NCBI RefSeq assembly: GCF_012396615.1
Contig: NZ_JAAXPV010000004.1
Coordinates: 62,001 to 126,000 of the forward strand
Reading direction: 5' to 3'
DNA: 64,000 bases
From: Rothia terrae
Lineage (GTDB): Bacteria; Actinomycetota; Actinomycetes; Actinomycetales; Micrococcaceae
Both the position numbers and the translations under genes were made by a program. Under the pieces are notes generated by a model. The model saw only the letters and a list, made by a program, of their open reading frames with translations. It had not been told where the DNA came from and ran no database searches. Positions 8,817 through 17,821 of this stretch are shown one piece after another; positions within the stretch are counted from its first letter, which is position 1; each line of letters opens with the position of its first letter.

Positions 8817-10721
8817 GTGGCTGGTTTGATTCGACGGGAAGACATTGACGAGGTGCGTTCGCGCACCGATATCCGCGAAATTGTTGAGGGGTATGTGACC
8901 CTCAAAAGCGCTGGTATAGGCTCTTTCAAAGGTTTATGCCCCTTTCACGATGAACGAACGCCGTCTTTCCATGTGCGTCCGCAGATGGGAACTTACCACT
9001 GCTTTGGTTGCGGTGAATCAGGCGATGTCATTTCGTTCGTCATGGAGATGGACCACACCTCGTTCACCGAGACTGTCGAAAAGCTAGCTGCTCGCATCAA
9101 CTATGAACTGCACTATGAGCAGGGGAGCGGGCCCGACCGCGAGCAGGTGGGTAAACGTCAGCGTTTGCTCGATGCCCATAAAGTCGCCGCCGAATTTTTT
9201 CAGCGCAACCTCTACACCCCGGCTGCAGTGGAAGCCCAAAAGTTCATGGGTGGACGCGGCTTTGACCCCGCAACCTGCCAAAAATTTGGTGTCGGTTATG
9301 CACCCAAGGGCTGGGATAACCTGCTGAAATTCATGCATTCACGCGGGTTCACCGACGACGAATTGCGCGGCACCGGTATGTTCTCCGAAGGAAACCGCGG
9401 CCTGTACGATCGTTTTCGCGGACGCGTCATGTGGCCCATTCGCGGACTCGGCGGCGAAACAATTGGTTTCGGCGCGCGCCGTTTGTACGACGACGATCAA
9501 GGCCCCAAATACCTCAACACCCCTGAAACCGCGCTCTACAAAAAATCGCAAGTGCTCTACGGCATCGACCTCGCCAAGCGCAATATCGCAAAGCAAAAAC
9601 AGATTGTGCTGGTCGAAGGCTACACCGACGTTATGGCTGCCCACCTTGCCGGTATTGAAACCGCAGTGGCAACCAGCGGTACAGCATTCGGTGAAGGGCA
9701 CATCAAAGTCATCCGCCGACTCATGGGCGATGACGGTTCTGGCGGCGAAGTGATTTTCACCTTCGACGGTGACGCCGCCGGACAAAAAGCAGCGCTTTCA
9801 GCCTTTGAAGAAGACCAACGTTTCGTGGCGCAAACCTACGTTGCTGTGGCAGATGAAGGCATGGATCCTTGCGACCTCCGCCTTGCCAAAGGCGACGCCG
9901 CTGTGCGCTCGCTGATTAACTCGCGTCGTCCGCTGTTTGAATTCGCTATTGACTCCACTTTGCGCAGCTACGATATGACCACTCTTGAAGGACGCGTGCG
10001 CGGCATGCGCGCTATCGCCCCTATTATTGCGGGAATTAAAGACTCCTCGCTGCGTCCGGCGTATATTCGTCGCGTTTCAGGACAGCTCGGTTTGGATATG
10101 GACGAGGTTCAGCGCGCCGTCACATGGGCTGTGCAGAATCCGCAGGTGTCTGCGCGTGAACGCGCTCGTATTGCTGAAGAAGAGCGTGTGAAGGCCGCTG
10201 AAGAGCAACAGATGCTTTCGTCTTCGCCCGATGCTTTTGAACAACCTGACCTCAGCGATCCTGTGGCGCGGATGGAACGCGAAGCGTTAGAAGTTATCGT
10301 TCAGGTACCCCAGCTCCTTGCCCTTGAGCAATGGCAACAGCTGACGCAGGTTCAGTTCCGTTACCGTATGCACGAAGGTGTTGCGCAGGGTGTTATTGGT
10401 GCTGCTTCAACTATTGCACCTGAACCCGGAGCTATATGGGTGAATACCGTACGTTCTTTCGCCCCCGAACAGTCGCACGCTCTGCTTGCCGAGCTGACAG
10501 TTTCGCCTATACCGGCGTCCTCACAGGAACAACTCGCTAGATACGTTCACGATATTTTGAACAGACTGTTTGAGCAGCAGATCAACCGCCAGAAATCTGA
10601 TTTGCTGATGCAACTTCAGCTTCTCAACGCGGACGCGTCGCCCGAAGAATTCCAGCGAATTCAGCGGGAGCTCATGCAACTGGAGCTGCAACGACGCCGC
10701 ATCATGGAAGGTCAAGACTAG
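8817..10721 (+). CDS. dnaG: DNA primase
   Basis: 634 residues. Makes RNA primers at the replication fork together with the replicative helicase. CHC2 zinc finger: Cys41, His44, Cys62, Cys65 (CPFH and CFGC). The RNA-polymerase/Toprim core follows, with VLVEGYTDVMAAH near 262-274 and the acidic metal site FTFDGDAAGQKA near 313-324. The C-terminal 200 residues form the helicase-interaction region. The family size is usual. GTG start at 8817 appears leaderless. The rpoD gene that often follows dnaG is not in the window; tRNA-Asn comes next. Confidence 0.96.
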   Translation: MAGLIRREDIDEVRSRTDIREIVEGYVTLKSAGIGSFKGLCPFHDERTPSFHVRPQMGTYHCFGCGESGDVISFVMEMDHTSFTETVEKLAARINYELHYEQGSGPDREQVGKRQRLLDAHKVAAEFFQRNLYTPAAVEAQKFMGGRGFDPATCQKFGVGYAPKGWDNLLKFMHSRGFTDDELRGTGMFSEGNRGLYDRFRGRVMWPIRGLGGETIGFGARRLYDDDQGPKYLNTPETALYKKSQVLYGIDLAKRNIAKQKQIVLVEGYTDVMAAHLAGIETAVATSGTAFGEGHIKVIRRLMGDDGSGGEVIFTFDGDAAGQKAALSAFEEDQRFVAQTYVAVADEGMDPCDLRLAKGDAAVRSLINSRRPLFEFAIDSTLRSYDMTTLEGRVRGMRAIAPIIAGIKDSSLRPAYIRRVSGQLGLDMDEVQRAVTWAVQNPQVSARERARIAEEERVKAAEEQQMLSSSPDAFEQPDLSDPVARMEREALEVIVQVPQLLALEQWQQLTQVQFRYRMHEGVAQGVIGAASTIAPEPGAIWVNTVRSFAPEQSHALLAELTVSPIPASSQEQLARYVHDILNRLFEQQINRQKSDLLMQLQLLNADASPEEFQRIQRELMQLELQRRRIMEGQD

Positions 10722-10849
10722 GGTATATCCGAGCGCGCCAACTTGAATACGGTAAGAGTGATACAGCTAACTCTATTTCGATTTGCGAGGGCTCAAATAC
10801 CTGTGTATAGTTATTATTCGTTGCAGCGATGAAAATCGTTCAGGAACAT

Positions 10850-10922
10850 TCCCCCGTAGCTCAATTGGCAGAGCATTCGACTGTTAATCGAAGGGTTACT
10901 GGTTCGAGTCCAGTCGGGGGAG
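10850..10922 (+). tRNA. tRNA-Asn (GTT)
   Basis: Acceptor stem TCCCCCG (10850-10856) pairs with CGGGGGA (10915-10921), discriminator G at 10922. Anticodon stem TTCGA/TCGAA with loop CTGTTAA, anticodon GTT at 10883-10885; T-arm GGTTCGAGTCC. 73 nt; the 3' CCA is not encoded. Confidence 0.97.
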
Positions 10923-10928
10923 CGATTC

Positions 10929-10966
10929 AAAATCCCACTTGCGAAAGCGAGTGGGATTTTTTGTTT
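10929..10966 (+). terminator. tRNA-Asn terminator
   Basis: AAAATCCCACT / AGTGGGATTTT with a short GC-closed loop and a T-rich tail, 6 bp after the tRNA. Confidence 0.93.
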
Positions 10967-11264
10967 AACCTTGCGGACGCGGATGCGAGGTGGGGGTGTG
11001 TGGGGCACACTTTTTGTCCTATAACCCCGAGGTAGCCGCATGGTGGGCGAGGTGAAGTGAGGTCACACCATCCGCCCTCTAGGTCGCCGAGATCCTGATT
11101 AATCAGGATCTCGAAGTTTTGGGGAGGGTGGATGCTTGTTCGTGCGCAACGTGCCGTTGCCCTTTTGGACTGGGTAGACCTTCACCGGGAAGAAATTGGA
11201 TTGGCCGTCTAAAACTGGCCGCTACACTCGCGTAAATTTCATTGAATCTGAAAGAATAAGAGGC
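10967..11264. other. 298-bp gene-free stretch with a perfect 26-bp palindrome
   Basis: Between the tRNA-Asn terminator and the OsmC-like gene. At its centre CGAGATCCTGATT (11088-11100) is followed directly by its reverse complement AATCAGGATCTCG (11101-11113). A short open frame (11131-11211) begins MLVRAQRAVALLDWVDLHRE and ends ...EIGLAV; it may be a gene remnant, and no homologue is recognised. Position next to a tRNA and the palindrome would fit decay of an inserted element; no transposase sequence remains. Confidence 0.4.
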
Positions 11265-11729
11265 ATGAGTGATAACTATTCTTCAGACGACTATGAAGTG
11301 GTTGCGGACGCAAAGTTGCCGCAGGGTATGGTGAGTGTGCGCGCGACCGGTGACGGCGATTTTGGGACGCTGGTGCAGACTAAAACTCACGCATGGCTCA
11401 TGGATGAGCCTGAAAGCGTTGAGGGTGGCCTCGGGAAAGGCCCCAACCCGTTAGAGCTGATGCAGGCGTCCTTAGCATCGTGCACTCTCATGACCATGGG
11501 GATGTATGCGCGTCGTAAAGGGGTTGAGCTGGGTGATACTCGTGCTTCGGTCACCTATAAAAAGCTTCCCGCATTACCCCGAGAAACCAAGAGCCACTTT
11601 ACGGTAGTGCTTGAGTTTGATCCTCAGATTTCGCCGGAGTACCAGGTAAAGCTTTCTGAAATTGCGCGAAAGTGCCCGGTGCACAAACTTCTAACAGGCA
11701 TGGTAGAAGTCGTCGTAGAAGAAGCATAA
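11265..11729 (+). CDS. OsmC/Ohr-family protein
   Basis: 154 residues with the ATG at 11265 (AGAATAAGAGGC before it); the frame is open 69 bp further up but those residues do not fit the family. OsmC family proteins reduce organic hydroperoxides using two cysteines; both are visible, in LASCTLMTMGMYARRKG and ARKCPVHKLLTGMVEV. Other features: N-terminal strand AWLMDEPESVEGGLGKGPNPLELM, the hallmark G-GP-P-ELM. Cytosolic. Exact substrate class (OsmC, Ohr, or YhfA-like) is not resolved by the sequence. Confidence 0.88.
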   Translation: MSDNYSSDDYEVVADAKLPQGMVSVRATGDGDFGTLVQTKTHAWLMDEPESVEGGLGKGPNPLELMQASLASCTLMTMGMYARRKGVELGDTRASVTYKKLPALPRETKSHFTVVLEFDPQISPEYQVKLSEIARKCPVHKLLTGMVEVVVEEA

Positions 11730-11797
11730 TATTTTCACCGTAAAGTGATTTTTCACCCACAAAAGGCTGAGAAACCAGTCAATAAAAGCTAAAAATG

Positions 11798-11819
11798 TTA
11801 CCTTAGTTAAAGGTATAAT
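11798..11819 (+). promoter_or_regulatory. Promoter with consensus -10 for the holin-like gene
   Basis: TATAAT at 11814-11819, 36 bp before the ATG. It overlaps an inverted repeat TACCTT-AGTTA-AAGGTA that could be an operator. No good -35 element is present at 17 bp. Confidence 0.5.
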
Positions 11820-11854
11820 CAAAAGTACACTTACCGTAACTTGGAGAGGCGGAC

Positions 11855-12805
11855 ATGTCCACTCAGGAACACCTCGATGGTTCAGTGCGTGCAGATCACG
11901 TAACTGACTCCACTGCAGGTACCCACGACGTCTACGAGACTCGTACCCTTCGCGGTGCTGGTCAGCGTACTACCGGCGTCCGTGCAGGTATCAACAACAT
12001 TAAAGCTGGTGTCACCGGCATGGCCGACGCGGGTAAGGTCATTACTCGTTTGGCACCCAAGCAGATTAAAGACGAAGTCCAGATCGCTAAGCACGAGATG
12101 AAGGACAAGGGCATTGCAGTAGGCAAGGGTGCAGCTGTTGCTGCCGGCGGTGCCGTATTTGCTCTGCTCATGTCAATTGCTTTGGTTATCTTGATCTTCG
12201 TTGGTCTAGCTAAGCTCATGCCTGCATGGTTGGCAGCGCTCGTTCTCGTTCTCGTCTTCTTGGTACTGGCTGCGATCCTCGGATTGGTTGGCTTCAAGAT
12301 GATTAAGAAGCAGCTTCCCTTCAAGCCCGAATCAGCAATCTTCGGACTGCTGTACGACTTGGGCGTTCTGAAGGAAGGTTCAGCTATGGACTCACAGCGC
12401 GTTAAGCGTGAGATGCGCCAGAAGGAAGCTGAAAAGGACGCGAAGAAGAAGCAAAAGAAGCAGGCTGAAAAGAACCAGAACAACAACGATGGTTCATCAG
12501 AGGCTCCTGCAGCTAACGAGGCTCAGCTCAAGCAGCGCACCAAGCAGCGTCGTGAGCACCTCAAGGCTCTGCGCGATGATTTGAATGTTTACTCAAACAA
12601 CATTCAGAACAATGCAACCACTGTTGTTCGCGATTCAAAGCACAACGTCGGTCGCGTACCTTCACGTATTGCTGGTGCTGGTTCACAGCTCGGTTCTAAC
12701 GCTTCAACTAAGCAGAATCTGCAGGCTCGTTGGCAGCCTCTGGCAGCGCTTGCTGCATCAGTGACTGCATTCTTCGTTTTCCTCGGAAAGATTATCCGTA
12801 AGTAA
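11855..12805 (+). CDS. Membrane protein with phage-holin-like (superfamily III) domain
   Basis: 316 residues. A basic/amphipathic stretch (KAGVTGMADAGKVITRLAPKQIKDEVQIAKHEMKDKG) leads into two membrane helices at about 88-145, the layout of the actinobacterial 'holin superfamily III' / DUF1469 proteins. Then a highly charged linker (about 175-230, Lys/Glu/Gln/Asn) and a single C-terminal membrane helix at 292-312. There are no phage genes around, so a house-keeping envelope role is more likely than lysis. TCA-rich codon use suggests high expression. SD GGAGAGG before ATG. Function unknown. Confidence 0.7.
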   Translation: MSTQEHLDGSVRADHVTDSTAGTHDVYETRTLRGAGQRTTGVRAGINNIKAGVTGMADAGKVITRLAPKQIKDEVQIAKHEMKDKGIAVGKGAAVAAGGAVFALLMSIALVILIFVGLAKLMPAWLAALVLVLVFLVLAAILGLVGFKMIKKQLPFKPESAIFGLLYDLGVLKEGSAMDSQRVKREMRQKEAEKDAKKKQKKQAEKNQNNNDGSSEAPAANEAQLKQRTKQRREHLKALRDDLNVYSNNIQNNATTVVRDSKHNVGRVPSRIAGAGSQLGSNASTKQNLQARWQPLAALAASVTAFFVFLGKIIRK

Positions 12806-12825
12806 ACGAATACGGTCTAACCTTT

Positions 12826-12865
12826 AAAATCGGTGTCGCACGGTTTCAGTGCGGCACCGATTTTT
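12826..12865 (+). terminator. Terminator of the holin-like gene
   Basis: Stem AAAATCGGTG / CACCGATTTT extended by CGCAC/GTGCG, followed by T residues. Confidence 0.92.
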
Positions 12866-12982
12866 GTATCGTCCTTGAGGACTAATCAGGCTGTGGTGAG
12901 CTTGCGCATGTGGTCTGAGAAATAAAACTCTAGTACCTTTGAAAGTGCACAACACCCGCGAGCAAAGGCAGTTGAATTTTCT

Positions 12983-14218
12983 ATGGCACAAACGCCGCTG
13001 ACCATCATGATCGGTGCCGATACCTATCCTCCTGACGTCAACGGCGCAGCACAGTTTGGTGTGCGCTTAGCAACTGCTATGCACGGACGCGGTCACAATG
13101 TGCATGTTGTGGTACCCAACGATGTTGCTGGAGAGTCTGAAACTCGCGACGTTAATGGAATCACCGAGCATCGCCTGCACTCTCATAAGGTCATTACTCA
13201 CGAGTATTTGCGCCTGTGTGCGCCGTGGGAGATTTATCGCGAGATTGGCGATATTTTGGACGCTGTTCAGCCCGATGTGGTGCATATTCAGTGCCACTGG
13301 CTGATTGGACGCGTTTTGGCGCATCAAGCGTCGCGTCGCGGTATTCGTGTTATTGCGACCAATCACGTGATGCCTGAAAATATTGCTCCTTTCTTGCCAC
13401 TACCACAGTTTTTGCAGGGGCCATTTGCCAAAATTTCGTGGTGGGATATGGCTGCTGTGCTCCGTCAAGCCCAGGTCGTTACCACCCCCACGCCTATCGC
13501 GGTGGAGGCAATGAGCGCATCAGGCGCGTTCAAGCGTCCGGCTCTGGCAGTTTCTAACGGCATTGAAATCGGGGATTACGAGCTCGCTCCGGGGGAGTCC
13601 GTCGATAAAAATCCCGGCGAACTTCGCATCTTCTTTGCCGGACGCTTAGCGGTAGAAAAGCATATTGATGTGCTGATTCGTGCGCTTAGCCTGTTGCCGG
13701 ATTCGCTATCTAACGTGGTCTTGGAAATAGCTGGCGACGGCGAACAACGAGAAAAGTTGCATAAGCTCGTTGCAGAGCTGGGCGTAGAAAATCGGGTGCG
13801 TTTTCTCGGTTATGTATCCGATGAAGAATTGCGCGCTGGCTACCTTCGCGCTGATGTCTTCTGCCAACCGGGAACCGCAGAGTTGCAGTCTTTGGTGACG
13901 CTAGAAGCTATGAGTGCTTCTTTGCCCGTGGTTCTGGCGGATGCCCTTGCTCTTCCGCATCTCGCCGATGAAGGCGTCAACGGTTATCTTTTTGCTCCCG
14001 GCAATGCGCAGGACCTAGCAGAGAAACTCGAGCTGGTTCTCTCGCTACCCGAAAAAGAGCGTCAAGCGATGGGTAACGCGAGCAAGGTAATGGTAGATAT
14101 GCACCGTGCAGAGACCACCTGGGAAATCTTCGAATCCCTCTACACCTCAAATCTCTACTACAACCAGCGCAGACGCGAACTAGCGTCATCAAGCGCCTCA
14201 TACACCCAAAAATTTTAG
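12983..14218 (+). CDS. GT4-family glycosyltransferase
   Basis: 411 residues, GT-B fold. N-terminal acceptor domain begins IMIGADTYPPDVNGAAQFGVRLA (glycine-rich loop, GT4 type); linker NGIEIGDYE near 197; the nucleotide-sugar domain has FFAGRLAVEKHIDVLIRAL (near 222-240), GDGEQREKL, and the EX7E signature ELQSLVTLE near 300-308. Relatives transfer mannose or other hexoses to phosphatidylinositol or diacylglycerol lipids at the inner face of the membrane; which lipid is not shown by the sequence. Monocistronic; followed by a tRNA gene. Confidence 0.87.
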   Translation: MAQTPLTIMIGADTYPPDVNGAAQFGVRLATAMHGRGHNVHVVVPNDVAGESETRDVNGITEHRLHSHKVITHEYLRLCAPWEIYREIGDILDAVQPDVVHIQCHWLIGRVLAHQASRRGIRVIATNHVMPENIAPFLPLPQFLQGPFAKISWWDMAAVLRQAQVVTTPTPIAVEAMSASGAFKRPALAVSNGIEIGDYELAPGESVDKNPGELRIFFAGRLAVEKHIDVLIRALSLLPDSLSNVVLEIAGDGEQREKLHKLVAELGVENRVRFLGYVSDEELRAGYLRADVFCQPGTAELQSLVTLEAMSASLPVVLADALALPHLADEGVNGYLFAPGNAQDLAEKLELVLSLPEKERQAMGNASKVMVDMHRAETTWEIFESLYTSNLYYNQRRRELASSSASYTQKF

Positions 14219-14284
14219 AGAAAACACAATTTCAGGTACTCTTATGTGAGTGGCGTAAAAGCATCGCTTAAACGCTCAAAGCAG

Positions 14285-14358
<74 letters not shown>

Positions 14359-14375
14359 CAGAAATAAATACAGCG

Positions 14376-14422
14376 AAGAAATCGCTCCGGTCGCAATAGC
14401 CAGACCGGAGCGATTTCTTTTA
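14376..14422 (+). terminator. Terminator after the CAT tRNA
   Basis: Perfect 17-bp stem: AAGAAATCGCTCCGGTC (14376-14392) with GACCGGAGCGATTTCTT (14403-14419), then TTT. Confidence 0.92.
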
Positions 14423-14439
14423 CACCAAAGTTTATACAC

Positions 14440-14479
14440 GCATCGCCCGGCTGAGATTGTCAACCGGGCGATGCTTTTT
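14440..14479. terminator. Hairpin between the tRNA and arcC
   Basis: Perfect 11-bp stem GCATCGCCCGG / CCGGGCGATGC. The T-run (TTTTTA) is on the plus-strand side; for the minus-strand arc operon the tail is CGTGTATAAAC, so it may act mainly as a barrier or mRNA 3' stabiliser for arc. Confidence 0.65.
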
Positions 14480-14493
14480 AGGAGAGTTCCTGA

Positions 14494-15402
14494 TTAGTCA
14501 GGAACAACGGTGGTGCCAGCTTTACCTAGCACTAGATCCTCAATGTCTGCAAGAGCACCGATGACTGCTCGCTTGCCGGTGTGCTGGGCGAAGTTGCGAG
14601 CTGCCTCTACCTTCGGACCCATCGAACCTGCAGCGAGGTTGAGTTCGTCAATCTCAGATACCTTGAGGGTTGAGAGCAACTCCTGATCCGGAGTGCCCCA
14701 GCCCTTGTACACGCCTTCAACGTCGGTTGCGATAACCAGTAGATCAGCGTCCAAGTTCTCAGCCAAGAGCGCAGAGCAGAGATCCTTATCGATGACAGCT
14801 TCTACACCGTGCAACTTTTGGTTTTCATCGAGGTAGGTGGGGATGCCGCCACCGCCGGCGCAAATCACCATGGTGTTCTTATCGACGAGGTGGTTGATAG
14901 CCTCTTGCTCAATGATGCGTTTAGGCAGGGGAGAAGCTACCACACGTCGGTAGTAGGGGCCGTCAGGCTTGACAACCCAGCCCTTCTGTTCAGCGAGCTG
15001 CTCAGCCATCTCTTGGCCGTAGACCGGACCAATGAACTTGGTCGGATTATCGAACGCGGGATCTTTCGGGTCAACCTCGGTCATCGTCAAGATGGTAACA
15101 ATGCGCTGTTCAGGCGGCAGAACATTGCCGAGCTCCTGTTCCAGCATGTAACCGATCATCGCTTCTGACTCTGCGCCTAGAACGTCCAACGGGTAAGCTT
15201 CAACCTCGGTGTAGGCAGCTGACTGAAGCGCCAATAAACCTACCTGCGGGCCGTTGCCGTGTGCAACAACTACCTGATTGTTCTCGGTGATGCGTGAAAT
15301 ACGCTCCGCCGCGATGTTGATGTTAGCTCGCTGGTTAGTCGCTGTGAGCGGCTCACTTCTCTTGAGAAGAGCGTTGCCGCCGAGAGCTACGAGAATCTTC
15401 AT
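14494..15402 (-). CDS. arcC: Carbamate kinase
   Basis: 302 residues. Last step of the arginine deiminase pathway: carbamoyl phosphate plus ADP gives ATP, CO2 and ammonia. Visible: [14 protein letters not shown] at the N-terminus, [14 protein letters not shown] near 50, [10 protein letters not shown] near 208, [15 protein letters not shown] and [17 protein letters not shown], and [14 protein letters not shown] near the C-terminus. The ATG at 15402 has AAAGGAG at good distance; the frame is open 7 codons further up. Last gene of arcDABC. Confidence 0.97.
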   Translation of the reverse strand: MKILVALGGNALLKRSEPLTATNQRANINIAAERISRITENNQVVVAHGNGPQVGLLALQSAAYTEVEAYPLDVLGAESEAMIGYMLEQELGNVLPPEQRIVTILTMTEVDPKDPAFDNPTKFIGPVYGQEMAEQLAEQKGWVVKPDGPYYRRVVASPLPKRIIEQEAINHLVDKNTMVICAGGGGIPTYLDENQKLHGVEAVIDKDLCSALLAENLDADLLVIATDVEGVYKGWGTPDQELLSTLKVSEIDELNLAAGSMGPKVEAARNFAQHTGKRAVIGALADIEDLVLGKAGTTVVPD

Positions 15403-15447
15403 GGTGTGCTCCTTTGCACTCAAAACGAAGAATAAATGAAAGAAAGA

Positions 15448-16455
15448 TTAGCCGAGCGATGCGACCATGACAGCCTTGATGGTGTGCATACGGTTCTCAG
15501 CCTGATCAAAGGCGATGTTGTAGGCAGACTCAAAGACGTCCTCGGTGACCTCGATGCCGTTAGCGAACTCGGGGTACTGCTCAGCGATCTGCTTGCCAAC
15601 CTTAGTTTCTGAGTTGTGGAAAGCAGGCAGGCAGTGCATGAACTTTACGCGCGGGTTGTTGGCAGCCTTGATGAGATCCTGATTGACCTGGAAAGGCTTG
15701 AGCAAATCAATGCGGTCGCCCCAGCTTTCAATAGGCTCACCCATTGATACCCAAACGTCGGTGTGAATGAAGTCAACGCCGTCTACAGCCTTCTTGGCAT
15801 CGTCAGTAACAGTGATGCGTGCGCCGCTTTCCTTCGCGTAACCTTCACACTGCTTGACGAAGTCTTCCTCTGGCTGCAGACCCTTGGGTGCACCAATACG
15901 AACGTCCATGCCCAGCTTTGCCCCGATAAGAAGCAATGAGCGTCCCATGTTGTTACGAGCATCGCCCACGTACGCGAAGCTAATCTCGTGCAGATCCTTG
16001 CCACCGGCGTGCTCCACCATAGTCAGAGTATCTGCCAGCATCTGAGTGGGATGGAACTCATCGGTGAGGCCGTTGAAGACCGGTACGCCGGCGTATTTAG
16101 CGAGCTCATTTACAACAGTCTGCTTGAAACCACGGTACTCAATCGCATCGTACATACGGCCGAGCACACGAGCGGTATCCTTCATCGACTCCTTATGACC
16201 AATCTGCGATGAAGTGGGATCAATGTACGTGACGTTTGCGCCCTGATCGTACGCTGCGACCTCAAATGCACAACGGGTACGAGTTGAGGTCTTCTCAAAA
16301 ATCAGCGCAATGTTCTTGCCCTTGAGGTTCTGCTGCTCGGTACCTGCGTACTTAGCGCGCTTCAAATCGCGTGACAGGTCAATGAGGTAACGAAGCTCCT
16401 TCTCAGTGTGATTGGTCAGGCTGAGCAGGTGACGGTTGTGCAGGTTGAATGACAT
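15448..16455 (-). CDS. arcB: Ornithine carbamoyltransferase (catabolic)
   Basis: 335 residues. Converts citrulline and phosphate to ornithine and carbamoyl phosphate in this operon. Carbamoyl-phosphate loop [13 protein letters not shown] (about 53-65), [36 protein letters not shown] (about 127-141), DVWVSMGE and MHCLPAFH (about 271-278) are all intact. The residues following the first loop and the length fit catabolic ArcB rather than the shorter ArgF. Lies between arcA and arcC with short gaps, clearly one operon. Confidence 0.97.
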   Translation of the reverse strand: MSFNLHNRHLLSLTNHTEKELRYLIDLSRDLKRAKYAGTEQQNLKGKNIALIFEKTSTRTRCAFEVAAYDQGANVTYIDPTSSQIGHKESMKDTARVLGRMYDAIEYRGFKQTVVNELAKYAGVPVFNGLTDEFHPTQMLADTLTMVEHAGGKDLHEISFAYVGDARNNMGRSLLLIGAKLGMDVRIGAPKGLQPEEDFVKQCEGYAKESGARITVTDDAKKAVDGVDFIHTDVWVSMGEPIESWGDRIDLLKPFQVNQDLIKAANNPRVKFMHCLPAFHNSETKVGKQIAEQYPEFANGIEVTEDVFESAYNIAFDQAENRMHTIKAVMVASLG

Positions 16456-16496
16456 GAGAATAATTTCCTTTGCTATTGCGTTAGACGAAAAAGGGT

Positions 16497-17747
16497 TTAG
16501 TAATCGATAGCGTCGCGGGTAATGGGGCAGGTCATGCAGTGCCCACCGCCGCGTCCTCGACCGAGTTCACCGGAGTTAATTTCAATAACCTCAATGCCTG
16601 CTTTACGCAGTAGTGCATTGGTGTGAATGTTGCGGTCATAACCCACAACCACACCCGGCTCAAGAGCAACAACGTTGTTGCCGTCGTCCCACTGCTCACG
16701 TTCAGCATCGAACGCGGTGCCACCGGTGGGAATAACGTGTAGTTTCGGCAAGCCCAAAGACTTTGCCACAACATCGATAAAGGGTTCCTTCTCGACGTGA
16801 ACTGAGAACTTGCGCTCGCGGTCTACAGGACGCAAAGAGATGGTTTGAATGGTCTTCACGACCTCATCGAAAGCGGTCACTACATCGCGGTCACAGAAGG
16901 TAAAAACGGTATCCAAATGCATGGATGCGCGGTCCGGAGCCATCGCAGCCACAATAATGTGGTTAGCTGCTTCTGCAGCAAAAAGGTTCTTTGCCAGCTG
17001 CGAAATAGCCTGCCACGAAGTGCGCTCACCCATACCGATGAGCACAACGCCGTTACCGATAGGCATGATGTCGCCGCCTTCGAGAGTGGCTAGACCGTTA
17101 TCGCCGTCGGTTGCATCGTACCAAATCTTGAAGTCGCGGTTGGTGAACTTCGGGTGGAAGGTATAAATCGCGGTCGTCAGCAGGGTTTCCTGACGGCGTA
17201 CAGGCCAGTGCATGGGGTTCAATGCTACACCACCGTAGATCCAGGCGGTGGTGTCGCGCGTGAACTGGGTGTTAGGCAAAGGCGGAAGCAAGAAGCTCAT
17301 GGCGTTGTTTACTTCAGCCAGTGCGCGGGTTGCGGTGCGCTGGAAGTCATCGGGAAGATCCGTGTAGACGAGACCACCGATGAGGTAGTCAGCTAGCTCT
17401 GCTGAAGGAATTTCAGAGAACCATGATTCGAGTTCTTCAGAGATGCCCAAACCGACATAGTTAGCTGAGAGCTTGCGCTTGAGAACCCATTCGCGTGCTT
17501 CTGGAATGTCCAGAGTCTCGCGTAGTAACTGGTGCATCTCAAGGGTCTCAACCCCGCGGGACTGCATTTTTGCAACGAAGTCGTCGTGGTCGCTTTTAGC
17601 ACGATCTACCCAGAGCACATCGTCGAACAAGAGTTCCTTGCAGTTGCTAGGGGTCAGACGCTGGTGAGCGAGTCCGGGGGAGCACACCATTACTTCGCGT
17701 AGCTTGCCAACTTCGGACCAAGCACCAATGGGAGTTGTAGTAGTCAT
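16497..17747 (-). CDS. arcA: Arginine deiminase
   Basis: 416 residues with the ATG at 17747. Hydrolyses arginine to citrulline and ammonia. Family blocks: [18 protein letters not shown] at the start, [12 protein letters not shown] near 177-188, [22 protein letters not shown] (about 228-249), [10 protein letters not shown] (catalytic His, about 281-290) and the catalytic cysteine in [12 protein letters not shown] near the C-terminus. Two ATGs compete: 17756 and 17747. GGAG is 10 nt before 17747 but only 2 nt before 17756, so the inner one is preferred. Located between arcD and arcB. Confidence 0.97.
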   Translation of the reverse strand: MTTTTPIGAWSEVGKLREVMVCSPGLAHQRLTPSNCKELLFDDVLWVDRAKSDHDDFVAKMQSRGVETLEMHQLLRETLDIPEAREWVLKRKLSANYVGLGISEELESWFSEIPSAELADYLIGGLVYTDLPDDFQRTATRALAEVNNAMSFLLPPLPNTQFTRDTTAWIYGGVALNPMHWPVRRQETLLTTAIYTFHPKFTNRDFKIWYDATDGDNGLATLEGGDIMPIGNGVVLIGMGERTSWQAISQLAKNLFAAEAANHIIVAAMAPDRASMHLDTVFTFCDRDVVTAFDEVVKTIQTISLRPVDRERKFSVHVEKEPFIDVVAKSLGLPKLHVIPTGGTAFDAEREQWDDGNNVVALEPGVVVGYDRNIHTNALLRKAGIEVIEINSGELGRGRGGGHCMTCPITRDAIDY

Positions 17748-17821
17748 GGGACTCATTCTCCTTTCAAGAGAATCAAGGGAAGAATTCACAGACATCGGGA
17801 ATTCGTAGGGATAAGTTTTAT

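Noticed and set aside
11855-12805. Prophage remnant suggested by the holin-like domain
   Set aside because: No phage structural, integrase or lysis genes nearby; such domains are common in actinobacterial house-keeping membrane proteins.
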